From Mucilaginibacter inviolabilis (GTDB taxonomy: Bacteria; Bacteroidota; Bacteroidia; Sphingobacteriales; Sphingobacteriaceae): 64,000 bases of DNA. Made by a program: the position numbers and the translations under genes. The stretch spans positions 2,976,001 to 3,040,000 of the forward strand of contig NZ_JAANAT010000001.1 of NCBI RefSeq assembly GCF_011089895.1, in the 5' to 3' direction. Of the stretch, positions 9,416 through 16,949 are shown in pieces. Each line of letters begins with the position of its first letter. The stretch's first letter is position 1. The notes beneath the pieces were generated by a model. That model saw only the letters and a program-made list of their open reading frames with translations, was not told the DNA's origin and did no database searches.

Positions 9416-9488
9416 ATTTCGAACGGAGAGAGAAATCTTATAAAATTGGCAAGGCATTGTGCAGAAGATTTCTCTCTCCATTCGAAAT
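9416..9488. repeat. REP-like inverted repeat (ATTTCGAA...type)
   Basis: Long imperfect inverted repeat: ATTTCGAACGGAGAGAGAAA pairs with a downstream TTTCTCTCTCC-ATTCGAAAT arm across a loop of about 28 bases. It has the general build of the other intergenic palindromes in the window but a different core. Confidence 0.6.
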
Positions 9489-9494
9489 CCTTTA

Positions 9495-9527
9495 AGACTT
9501 GCGAAGTTTTAAAAACTTCGCAAGTCT
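9495..9527. terminator. Bidirectional hairpin between convergent genes
   Basis: A 16-bp perfect inverted repeat, AGACTTGCGAAGTTTT / AAAACTTCGCAAGTCT, lies between the YdeI-like gene and the convergent amine oxidase gene. It likely terminates both. A related hairpin (core ACTTACGAAG) follows the ModE-like gene at 34579-34611. Confidence 0.6.
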
Positions 9528-9557
9528 GACTCTTCTCTTAAAGTCTTACTATTCTCC

Positions 9558-10871
9558 TTAACCAGATATCGTATCCTGAATCACCTCCGCCACATCCCTT
9601 CCACTAGTTAGGGCCGCCTCTATCGTACCCATGGCGGTGCCTTCGTAAAGATATTCACCGGCAAAAAACAGGGTACCATCAACCGGGGTATTCAGCGTGC
9701 GGCGACAGGCAGACGCATTAATGGTATCATAAGCGTAGGAACCCTGCGTAAAGGGTTTGGCTGTCCAGTTCACTACTTTCCATGTTTTAAGTCTTTGTTG
9801 TAACTCCTCCACACCCAACCGGAAAATATTGGCGAGTGATTGCAAGCCCTGCATCAATATATTCTCATCGGTCATCTCTTTTTTTGCTTCTGCATCCGGC
9901 CCTCCTATCCAGCCGGTAAATACGCTGGACTGTTCGGGAAACTGTGTCCACCAGGTGGGTATTTCTTCCCCCGAAAGCAGGTAGCCCATCTGGTCAAGGC
10001 TCCGGCCAATGCGTTCCTCGGTTTGTTTACTGTACCAGAAAGGCTCGTCAAACTCCAATAATATTTTGATCACCGCGCCAAAGCCCATCTGTTGTATAGC
10101 CTCTGCATGCGCTTTAAGCGGCGGATAAAAAGTTATCGCACCCGTTTGTCCATTGCCTGCCTTCAAAACACCCAGCGGAACAGCCAGTATCATCCGTTGG
10201 GCGTGGAAGGCTGTACCACCAACTGTAATCGCGCTCACCTTCCCGGGTTCCAGGTAAATATCTTTTACAATGGTATTCAGTAATATTTTGCCTCCGGCTC
10301 TGCACTCACGGGCCAGGAAATCCATCAAACTCACATATCCTCCTTCTACACGATGCTGGGCATTATCATCATCACTTTGCCATTCTTTCCTTAAGGCAAA
10401 ACAACTGGCTTTCTGCGGATCACCGGTATCATAGCCCGATACAAATTGCCGTACCGATGCCCTCATCCGGTTATATTCATCACCGGGGAACTCCTTCAAC
10501 ATCAATTCCTCGATGCTGGTATCCTGCTGCAGGCTGTTCAATTTGTCGATAAGCAGGTCCCAATGTTCAATAAATGATTCATCTTCACTAAATACACCCT
10601 CGTTGTACTGTACCATACTTGCCGACGCGGAACGGTATGGGATGCCAGCCTCATTTAATAAGCCAAGGGTAACCGGCAGATCGCCGTGCACAAATTCGGC
10701 GCCCAATTCTATATGTTTCCCGGTAACGGCATCGTGTTGCGTATATATCCGGCCGCCGATACGGTTATCTGCTTCCAGGACTATTACTTTTTTACCGGCA
10801 TTGGCCAGTTCACGGGCAGCCATCAGTCCGGCTGCGCCGGCGCCTACGATTAGTATATCAGCAGTATTCAT
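9558..10871 (-). CDS. FAD-dependent flavin amine oxidase
   Basis: A 437-residue flavoprotein of the monoamine oxidase/polyamine oxidase family. The Rossmann dinucleotide motif VGAGAAGLMAAREL is at residues 9-22, followed by the FAD-ribose Glu in VLEADNRIGGRIYT (about 30-43). The C-terminal FAD motif GTLFFAGEYLYEGTAMGTIE is near residue 400. There is no signal peptide, so it is cytosolic. It should oxidise an amine to an imine with release of hydrogen peroxide; the substrate cannot be deduced. The gene stands alone between convergent YdeI-like and divergent small-orphan genes. Confidence 0.9.
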   Translation of the reverse strand: MNTADILIVGAGAAGLMAARELANAGKKVIVLEADNRIGGRIYTQHDAVTGKHIELGAEFVHGDLPVTLGLLNEAGIPYRSASASMVQYNEGVFSEDESFIEHWDLLIDKLNSLQQDTSIEELMLKEFPGDEYNRMRASVRQFVSGYDTGDPQKASCFALRKEWQSDDDNAQHRVEGGYVSLMDFLARECRAGGKILLNTIVKDIYLEPGKVSAITVGGTAFHAQRMILAVPLGVLKAGNGQTGAITFYPPLKAHAEAIQQMGFGAVIKILLEFDEPFWYSKQTEERIGRSLDQMGYLLSGEEIPTWWTQFPEQSSVFTGWIGGPDAEAKKEMTDENILMQGLQSLANIFRLGVEELQQRLKTWKVVNWTAKPFTQGSYAYDTINASACRRTLNTPVDGTLFFAGEYLYEGTAMGTIEAALTSGRDVAEVIQDTISG

Positions 10872-10881
10872 ATTTTATAAA

Positions 10882-10889
10882 CAAAGTTA
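10882..10889 (-). promoter_or_regulatory. Candidate promoter of the amine oxidase gene
   Basis: Minus-strand TAACTTTG matches the -7 consensus TAnnTTTG. A GTTG lies 19 bases further upstream, near the position of the -33 TTTG element. The start codon is only about 10 bases downstream, implying a very short leader. Confidence 0.45.
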
Positions 10890-11052
10890 GGTTTTGTATT
10901 GATGGCGGCAACGCAGCAGTTTAGTCAGCATAAAATGTGACAAAAAGAATACAACCAATAAAAATCTCGGATTGTAACTAAAGTCACCAATTTTGCGACA
11001 TGCATGCACTTACTTTGATCAATAAACATTCATCATTTAACTTATTTGAATT

Positions 11053-11295
11053 ATGTCAGACAGTGTACAACTCATACCCGGTAATTCCCTGATAACCGAA
11101 ACGCCGGAAGAAGGCCGGGCATTAGCCATTAAAATATCGCGCCTGGTGATTAAAGCTACCCAACCCGATGCGGCAGTGCGCGAAAGATTAAGACCCATTT
11201 ACGCGGAAGACGCTGCCATGCTTATTGCCATAGGCCAAACCGTGGCTATTGAATTTGCCACCATTGCTGCCGCGAATAATTATTGGAAAAAATAA
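11053..11295 (+). CDS. Small uncharacterised protein (80 aa)
   Basis: An 80-residue soluble protein with no family I recognise. It is alanine-rich and helical in appearance (ERLRPIYAEDAAMLIAIGQT), with no cysteines, signal peptide or membrane segment. The ATG follows an AT-rich leader, and a Crp-type regulator starts 54 bases downstream on the same strand. The pair may be co-transcribed. Codon use looks like that of its neighbours, which supports a real gene. Confidence 0.6.
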   Translation: MSDSVQLIPGNSLITETPEEGRALAIKISRLVIKATQPDAAVRERLRPIYAEDAAMLIAIGQTVAIEFATIAAANNYWKK

Positions 11296-11349
11296 GCGGG
11301 CACCGCTACAACAAGGTAAATTTGCTGCAGACAGTGAACTGCAACAAAA

Positions 11350-11994
11350 ATGGATGAATTTCAAACCCACCTGGTAAGCCAATGCCTGGCCGAATTTGGG
11401 AAAGACTTGCTTGGCGAATTGATTAGCTTTGGCAAGCTCCAATCATTTGGACCGGATGAGTACGTGGTAAAACAAGGTCAGCTGGTTCGGAGTTTACCTA
11501 TTCTGATCAGCGGAACGGTAAAAGTTTACAGCGAGGAGGATGGTCTGCCTTTCCTCCTGTATTATATTAACCCGGGTTCTACCTGTATTTTTAGCTTTGC
11601 CCATTTGTTTAATGAAAAGGAAGTGAGCTTTTCTGGCATTACCGAGGAGGAGTCGCTCCTTTTGCTGGTACCCATTTATAAAGCCCGGGAATGGCTGTTG
11701 AAATATCCGGCGTTTAGCGAGATGATACTGCACGAATATCAGAAACATTATAACGACCTGCTGGAAACCACCAAACAGGTAATTTGCTATAACCTGGAAG
11801 ACCGTTTGTTACAATATTTAAAAACCAAGGCGAACATCGCCAAATCGGCCGAACTCATGATCACCCACCAGCATATCGCCGCCGACCTGGCCACTTCCAG
11901 GGAAGTGATATCCCGGTTATTGAAGAAACTGGAAAAAGACCACAAGATACTGCAGGTAGGGCGCAGGATCAAACTTACGCTCCCGCGAGATTAG
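11350..11994 (+). CDS. Crp/Fnr-family transcriptional regulator
   Basis: A 214-residue regulator with an N-terminal cyclic-nucleotide-binding-like beta barrel (about residues 15-120). A C-terminal winged helix includes ITHQHIAADLATSREVISRL (about 178-197), the Crp recognition region. No FNR-type N-terminal cysteine cluster is present and the phosphate-binding cassette of true cAMP receptors is not evident, so the ligand is unknown. It probably forms an operon with the small gene upstream. Confidence 0.9.
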   Translation: MDEFQTHLVSQCLAEFGKDLLGELISFGKLQSFGPDEYVVKQGQLVRSLPILISGTVKVYSEEDGLPFLLYYINPGSTCIFSFAHLFNEKEVSFSGITEEESLLLLVPIYKAREWLLKYPAFSEMILHEYQKHYNDLLETTKQVICYNLEDRLLQYLKTKANIAKSAELMITHQHIAADLATSREVISRLLKKLEKDHKILQVGRRIKLTLPRD

Positions 11995-12048
11995 CGCAAC
12001 GTACCTCGTAGTGATCATGGCTTCCAGTCTGAGGCAGCGAATATCTAA

Positions 12049-12128
12049 TTGTCATGCTGAGGAACGAAGCATCTGTTATTGAACTTTTGAATCGCAGAAT
12101 AGACCCTTCGCTCCGCTCAGGATGACAA
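12049..12128. repeat. REP-like palindrome (GTCATGCTGA type)
   Basis: Imperfect inverted repeat opening with TTGTCATGCTGAG and closing with CTCAGGATGACAA, with GAAGCAT and CCTTCG inside. At least four further members occur at 36819-36891, 45180-45259, 45274-45347 and 59988-60060. Confidence 0.75.
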
Positions 12129-12158
12129 ATAATTTAACGGTTTTGATCTCCACTCAAA

Positions 12159-12430
12159 TTTTCGTATATTTATAAAAATGCAACAGCCCGGCTTTCTGAT
12201 ATGAAAGCCGGGCTGTTGTATTTAAGAGAAAACAAGACCCCAAAACGGTCGTTTTACATTTAGTTATTTGACAATCAATTATTTAATACTTTTTAAAGTT
12301 TAAAAAAGCCCTCAAAACCACGTTTAAATTTGTTAAAAAGTGTTAAAATCGATGGTTTTGGATCAATTTTCAAGCGTTTTTAGCCCCTTTTTGGCCAGAA
12401 AAATGTTAAAATTTAAGGTTTAAAAAGTTT
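12159..12430 (-). ncRNA. Structured 3' element, copy A (end of SusCD-cytochrome operon)
   Basis: On the minus strand this 272-base stretch begins directly after the stop codon of the last gene of the SusCD operon. It aligns end to end with 32247-32526, which follows a stop codon on the other strand. Shared blocks in order are AAAACTTTTTAAACCTTAAA with TTTTAACA, ATTTTAACACTTTTTAACAA, GGTTTTGAG, AAACTTTAAAAAGTATTAAA, CAAATAACTA, a GC-rich hairpin and ATAAATATACGAAAA. The hairpin at 12181-12218 has a perfect 16-bp stem. Intervening sequence has diverged. It could be a 3'UTR RNA with built-in terminator or a short mobile element. Confidence 0.6.
12181..12218 (-). terminator. GC-rich hairpin closing element A
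   Basis: CAACAGCCCGGCTTTC / GAAAGCCGGGCTGTTG pair perfectly with a six-base loop. On the minus strand it is followed by CATTTTTATAAA. It is the likely terminator of the six-gene operon, and its stem differs from copy B by paired changes. Confidence 0.75.
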
Positions 12431-14005
12431 TTATTTGCTCTTTGAAACAGTCCTTTTGCCGGCATCATTATGCAATACAATAAAAGGTTGGTAAAGGTCC
12501 CAATTGGGTTCCATATCTTTTTGAACCATCAACCCTTTAGCCGTAAATGAAAAATTGCCGAGGATAATATCGGGGTAACCATCATGGTCGATATCATTTA
12601 TATCCATCGCTATCCAGCGGCCATATTGATTGATGGGCAGGGCGTGTACCTTAAACTTGCCTGGAGTAGTTTGCTCATGATAGGTAAAACCTTCTTCTGG
12701 GTAGTACTTAAAATCGGGAAAGAAAGCGATCACTGCGATATCAAGGTCGCCGTCGTGGTCAAAATCGGCAGCTATAGCCTTTGAGCAGCCGTTGATATGG
12801 TAAAAATAGGTCTGCTTAAATTTCCAGTTGCCTTGGTTGGTAAAAATATACACCCCATGATACGGTTTAAATACCGGCGAAAAATCGTTGTTATCGCCAC
12901 AGGTATACACAATATCCAGCAGGCCATCATGATTAAAATCAATCAGTTGAAAACTACTTGAGCCATACACCGAAGGAAAACGCAATAAATTTTGACTGGT
13001 AAAACCGCCTTTTTTATCATTCAGGAACATCCAGATCCCTTCGTCGGCCTGGGCAAAAAGGCAGACAATATCGGGCCAGCCATCGTGGTTAAAATCGCCG
13101 GTAAAAACCTGCGTTGCGCCGGGTAATGCACGTAATATTTTTTTGGTGAACCGGCCTCCGGCCTGCTGTTGCATCACATACAAACCGCCTCTATTGCGCC
13201 CGAAACCGCAGGATACATAGTCAGTAAGCCCATCCCGGTTAAAATCAGCATAAGCGCTTTTTACAGGCCTGGGCAAACTATCAGTGATTAAGGTGGAATC
13301 GTTTTTGGCAGGTTGATTGAGATTAATATTGATCAGCTTTCCTTTCAAAGCATCGCTTGGGGGCAAAAAACCTATACAGGTAATGATCGCTCCATTGGGT
13401 TCGTTCTTTGACTTAAAAAAATTAATATCCGTAACCGGCGACTGGAACTTTTTAACCAGGGTTGCTTGCAGATCACTATTCCACTTGTACAAATTGTTGC
13501 CCGCATTACCTGTATAAATGAAGTTATCATTCGGATTGTAGGCTACCATGGTGGTCATGGCCTGCAAACCTTTACGATTAGTATTTTGGGGTTGCCTGAG
13601 ACTAAATATTGCCCAGTCTTTTACAGCAGTGGGCTTGGGAATGATCAGTTTTTTGGGAGATGTATTTTTATAATATGCCAGTATCTTATACCAGTCTTCC
13701 TTGGACATACTGGTGTTTGCCGATACCAGGTAGTTACCCATAAAACTTTTGAAACCAAATTTTGGGGCCATTGCAGGCATAATGCCTGTTTCCCAGGTAG
13801 CACTGTCCAATAGCGAAGGATCCGGTAGTTGGTGGCAGCTTGAGCAATGGATCGCGGCCAGCTTTTTCCCATCGGCTAAGTACTCTTTATTGCTTTGGGT
13901 ATTGTTGTTATTGCCGGAACAGCTGATGATCAGCATTCCAATACTTAACATTATGGCTTTCAGCAAACACAACCTGTTTACCGGCATCCCGTAGTTTTTA
14001 GTCAT
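12431..14005 (-). CDS. Cytochrome c / FG-GAP repeat lipoprotein (paralogue 2)
   Basis: Predicted surface or periplasmic lipoprotein of 524 residues. A type II signal peptide ends at IISC (lipid Cys 29). One heme-binding motif CSSCH lies at residues 54-58, with MPAM about 20 residues later as possible distal ligand region. The rest is a beta-propeller-like domain with at least five VCBS/FG-GAP calcium loops, for example DFNRDGLTD, DFNHDGWPD, DFNHDGLLD and DFDHDGDLD. It is a close tandem paralogue of the upstream gene. The ATG at 14005 is chosen over the GTG at 14011. It is the last gene of the array. Electron transfer at or outside the outer membrane is inference. Confidence 0.88.
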   Translation of the reverse strand: MTKNYGMPVNRLCLLKAIMLSIGMLIISCSGNNNNTQSNKEYLADGKKLAAIHCSSCHQLPDPSLLDSATWETGIMPAMAPKFGFKSFMGNYLVSANTSMSKEDWYKILAYYKNTSPKKLIIPKPTAVKDWAIFSLRQPQNTNRKGLQAMTTMVAYNPNDNFIYTGNAGNNLYKWNSDLQATLVKKFQSPVTDINFFKSKNEPNGAIITCIGFLPPSDALKGKLININLNQPAKNDSTLITDSLPRPVKSAYADFNRDGLTDYVSCGFGRNRGGLYVMQQQAGGRFTKKILRALPGATQVFTGDFNHDGWPDIVCLFAQADEGIWMFLNDKKGGFTSQNLLRFPSVYGSSSFQLIDFNHDGLLDIVYTCGDNNDFSPVFKPYHGVYIFTNQGNWKFKQTYFYHINGCSKAIAADFDHDGDLDIAVIAFFPDFKYYPEEGFTYHEQTTPGKFKVHALPINQYGRWIAMDINDIDHDGYPDIILGNFSFTAKGLMVQKDMEPNWDLYQPFIVLHNDAGKRTVSKSK

Positions 14006-14053
14006 GTACACTTTTCAATTTTGGCAAACACAAACAGGGTGCAGCTTTTATAC

Positions 14054-15607
14054 TTATTTTTTGATGTGGTTTTCCAGCACTATCAAAGGTAACTTTTTAT
14101 CCCATGCGGGTTTAAACCCGGGTATAAATAAAAAACCGCTCGAGTAGTTACCTAATATAATGTCCGGCTTGCCATCATTATTCAGATCAGCAACTTCCAT
14201 ACACATCCAATGCCCATATTGGCTTACCGGAATAGCATGTGGCTTAAAATCAAAAGGCTTAACCTGTTCAAAATAAATAAATTCTTCGGCCGGGGTGTTT
14301 TTCATATCGGCAAAAAAGGCTATGGTAGCTATGTCCAGATCGCCATCCCCATCAAAGTCAGCGGCTATGGCTTTAGTACAACCATTAATGGGATAAAACC
14401 AGCGCTGTTTAAAATTCCAGTTGCCTGTGTTAGTATAAATATACAGGCCATGATAGGGCTTTATCCGGCGTGAATCATGGTAATTATAACCGCAGGTATA
14501 GATCAGATCGGGATTGCCATCATGATCCATATCGGCCAGCTGAAAACTTGATGAGCCATAAACCGGCGGAAAACGCAGCAGGTTTCTTTTGGTGAAACCT
14601 CCTTTATGGTCATTCAAAAACTGCCAGAGACCTTCATCGCCGCTCCCGATTAGTACCATTACATCGGGCCAGCCATCTTTATTAAAATCGCCGGTAACCG
14701 CCTGAATGGCTCCTGGTTTATCATAAATTGTTTCCTGACTATAAGTATAATCCGGATTCTGTTTTAATAAAAACACGCCGCCTTTCAGCTTACCTGTCCC
14801 ACAAACTACCATGTCGGTAAGGCCATCTTTATTAAAATCGGCAACTACGGTTTGCTGAGGCCGGGGCAAGTCTGACGCAACAAAGGTTTGGTCGTTATTG
14901 AGTTCCCTGGCGTCCAGATTTACTTTTACAATTTTACCGTTAGGGAAATCGGCGGGCTCCAGGCGTCCTATACAGCTAAAGTAACCCGCGTTGTTACCTG
15001 CTGTATCCTTTGTAAAATTCACACTCACAGCCGGTGATGGCAATGTACCCAGAGAATCGGGCTTTAAGTTATTGTCCCAGCCAAGTAGTTTGCTGCTGGT
15101 AAAATCAGCGCTGTACAGTTTATGTGTATATGGGTTTACCGCTACCATAGTGGTAAAACTATTATAGTTTACAGGAGCCGGCGTTTTTAGGGTAAAACCA
15201 GCCCAATCATTTATCAATGAAGTGGGCTTGGGTGCCGCAACAACCGTATCGGGAGCAGCTTTCTTGTAATAGGCTACCAGGGCAAGCCATTCCTGTAATG
15301 ATGCACCTGCAGTATCGGCCACATTTCGTTTATAATAGGTCGACCCATAAATGGAGATGTGCATAAAACCTGCCATATAGGGTAATACATGTTTTTCCCA
15401 AACATCTTTACTTAAGGCATTGGCCGGTACTAAAGCATGACAGCTTGTACATTTTGCCTGGGCTAGGTTTTGCCCATCTACCAGTACATTACCCGTTAAC
15501 TGATAAGGTTGCCTGGTTTTATTTTTACAGCTGTTCATTAGTGTTATGCCAGATAACACTGCAACAAACGATATGATATAGAATGTTATAAAATAGCTTC
15601 TTCTCAT
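14054..15607 (-). CDS. Cytochrome c / FG-GAP repeat lipoprotein (paralogue 1)
   Basis: A 517-residue lipoprotein with lipobox LMNSC (Cys 27) and one c-type heme motif, CTSCH, at residues 53-57. At least five FG-GAP loops follow (DFNKDGLTD, DFNKDGWPD, DMDHDGNPD, DFDGDGDLD, DLNNDGKPD). Shared blocks with its downstream paralogue, such as GGFT-NLLRFPPVYGSSSFQL, show a recent tandem duplication. It follows the haloperoxidase-like gene by 15 bases, so the genes are co-transcribed. A single-heme domain fused to a propeller suggests an electron-transfer or substrate-oxidising partner, but no enzyme activity is known for this architecture. Confidence 0.88.
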   Translation of the reverse strand: MRRSYFITFYIISFVAVLSGITLMNSCKNKTRQPYQLTGNVLVDGQNLAQAKCTSCHALVPANALSKDVWEKHVLPYMAGFMHISIYGSTYYKRNVADTAGASLQEWLALVAYYKKAAPDTVVAAPKPTSLINDWAGFTLKTPAPVNYNSFTTMVAVNPYTHKLYSADFTSSKLLGWDNNLKPDSLGTLPSPAVSVNFTKDTAGNNAGYFSCIGRLEPADFPNGKIVKVNLDARELNNDQTFVASDLPRPQQTVVADFNKDGLTDMVVCGTGKLKGGVFLLKQNPDYTYSQETIYDKPGAIQAVTGDFNKDGWPDVMVLIGSGDEGLWQFLNDHKGGFTKRNLLRFPPVYGSSSFQLADMDHDGNPDLIYTCGYNYHDSRRIKPYHGLYIYTNTGNWNFKQRWFYPINGCTKAIAADFDGDGDLDIATIAFFADMKNTPAEEFIYFEQVKPFDFKPHAIPVSQYGHWMCMEVADLNNDGKPDIILGNYSSGFLFIPGFKPAWDKKLPLIVLENHIKK

Positions 15608-15622
15608 ATAATTATATCTTAG

Positions 15623-16942
15623 CTATTTTTTAAGTTTTAGTTTTTTCCAAATGTATTCACCTACCTGCCGACCTTGTACCGCGCCCTGGTCAACACTGTT
15701 ACGATAGTGTATACCTCCATAAAAACGGCTGACCGAGGTTTCGTCGGCAGCTTTTAAAAAGGAATCAAAATGGCGCTGCATACCGATATACCGCAAGTCG
15801 CTGGTATCCTGATACGCGAAATTATCGCCAAAAATGTGGGTTAGTATCACTGCTGATGCACCGCTGATATCACTGTGCCCGCTCGGAAATTCCGGGAACG
15901 GAGGTGTTTGCAGCATAGGTAACCAGTTAGGGTCTATTTTGTCATTAATAACCGTCACCGGCCTGATATAGTTCAGATCATACTTTACCTGCCAGCCACA
16001 GATAAACGCGTCAAAAAGTGCTATAGACGTTAAGGCATAAGCCTGTGCCGTTTTCACCACATCGGCATGGGTTTGCTTACAGGCAATAGCGGTAATACCT
16101 ATCCAGTGACCACCGGGTGTGATCTTTTTATTGGCAAACATCACATGCCCGCTATGCTGAATTACAAAAGGGTTATCGTCCCAAAACTTGGCAATATCAA
16201 TTTGTTCTTTGGTCAGATTCTTACTTTGTTGATACACCTCCACATTCTGTTTAAAATAGGCGCTATTTTTATCCTCACTAAAAGGTGGCGGAGGCGGCAA
16301 CGGGAAATTGGTTGAGGTATCTACCGCAAAAGTGTGCATAGTGCCCCAGCAGAATTCTACCCCGTCCAGATAATCGGGTGGTGTTGGATGCCATTGACCG
16401 GGGTTATCATTACCTAAAAACCGGGGTTTACCGCGGGTTTGTGGATAATTGTCGACAGAGGCTCGTTTGAGTATGTATTTACCAATTTGCTCGCCAAATG
16501 CGATAGAACGGGCGTAAGTAGAATCGTCAAGGTTATCTTTGTAGCTGGCAAATACTTTATTCTCATACTTTTTCAGGGTATCAACAGAAAAGGTAACCTT
16601 ATGTGCTACTGTAAAAAATGCCTTGGTGGCCGCCAAAGTAAAATTGTAGTTTTTATTTTTTTGAGGTTTAGGTGGTTCGCCAAAACCCCGGAGCTGTGCG
16701 GTAATGGAGTTATAATCGGGGTTGGTATAGCGTACCGCCTCATACGCTGCAAGCGTGGCATAACCATATATACGACTGGCTACAGGCGGCGTAAATACGT
16801 CATATATAATTACTTGTGTTAGCTGGTCAACGTTTTGATGTATTACATCCGTATCCTTCATTAACGCAGCCTTCTTTTTATCGCCGCAACTAAAAAGAAA
16901 AAAAATACAGGTAACAGCTATAACTAGTTTAAAATGCCTCAT
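15623..16942 (-). CDS. PAP2 / vanadium-dependent haloperoxidase-like lipoprotein
   Basis: A 439-residue lipoprotein (lipobox LFSC, Cys 19) of the PAP2/vanadium haloperoxidase superfamily. The oxyanion-pocket motifs are present in order: KYDLNYIRP (KX6RP), FPSGHSDISGAS (PSGH) and SRFYGGIHYRNSVDQG (third histidine motif). Family members are either acid phosphatases or vanadate-dependent haloperoxidases that use peroxide, and sequence reading alone does not separate them. The length and the SRxYGGIHxR form favour the haloperoxidase-like branch. ATG 16942 starts seven bases after the ASPIC gene stop. Neighbouring cytochrome lipoproteins make a redox role attractive. Confidence 0.87.
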   Translation of the reverse strand: MRHFKLVIAVTCIFFLFSCGDKKKAALMKDTDVIHQNVDQLTQVIIYDVFTPPVASRIYGYATLAAYEAVRYTNPDYNSITAQLRGFGEPPKPQKNKNYNFTLAATKAFFTVAHKVTFSVDTLKKYENKVFASYKDNLDDSTYARSIAFGEQIGKYILKRASVDNYPQTRGKPRFLGNDNPGQWHPTPPDYLDGVEFCWGTMHTFAVDTSTNFPLPPPPPFSEDKNSAYFKQNVEVYQQSKNLTKEQIDIAKFWDDNPFVIQHSGHVMFANKKITPGGHWIGITAIACKQTHADVVKTAQAYALTSIALFDAFICGWQVKYDLNYIRPVTVINDKIDPNWLPMLQTPPFPEFPSGHSDISGASAVILTHIFGDNFAYQDTSDLRYIGMQRHFDSFLKAADETSVSRFYGGIHYRNSVDQGAVQGRQVGEYIWKKLKLKK

Positions 16943-16949
16943 ATATCGA

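Noticed and set aside
9757-10890. Several plus-strand frames opposite the amine oxidase
   Set aside because: They overlap a complete flavoprotein gene and encode low-complexity translations typical of antisense frames.
15623-16942. Assigning the PAP2 protein firmly as a bromo- or chloroperoxidase
   Set aside because: The pocket motifs are shared with phosphatases, and the residues that set halide specificity cannot be judged by eye.
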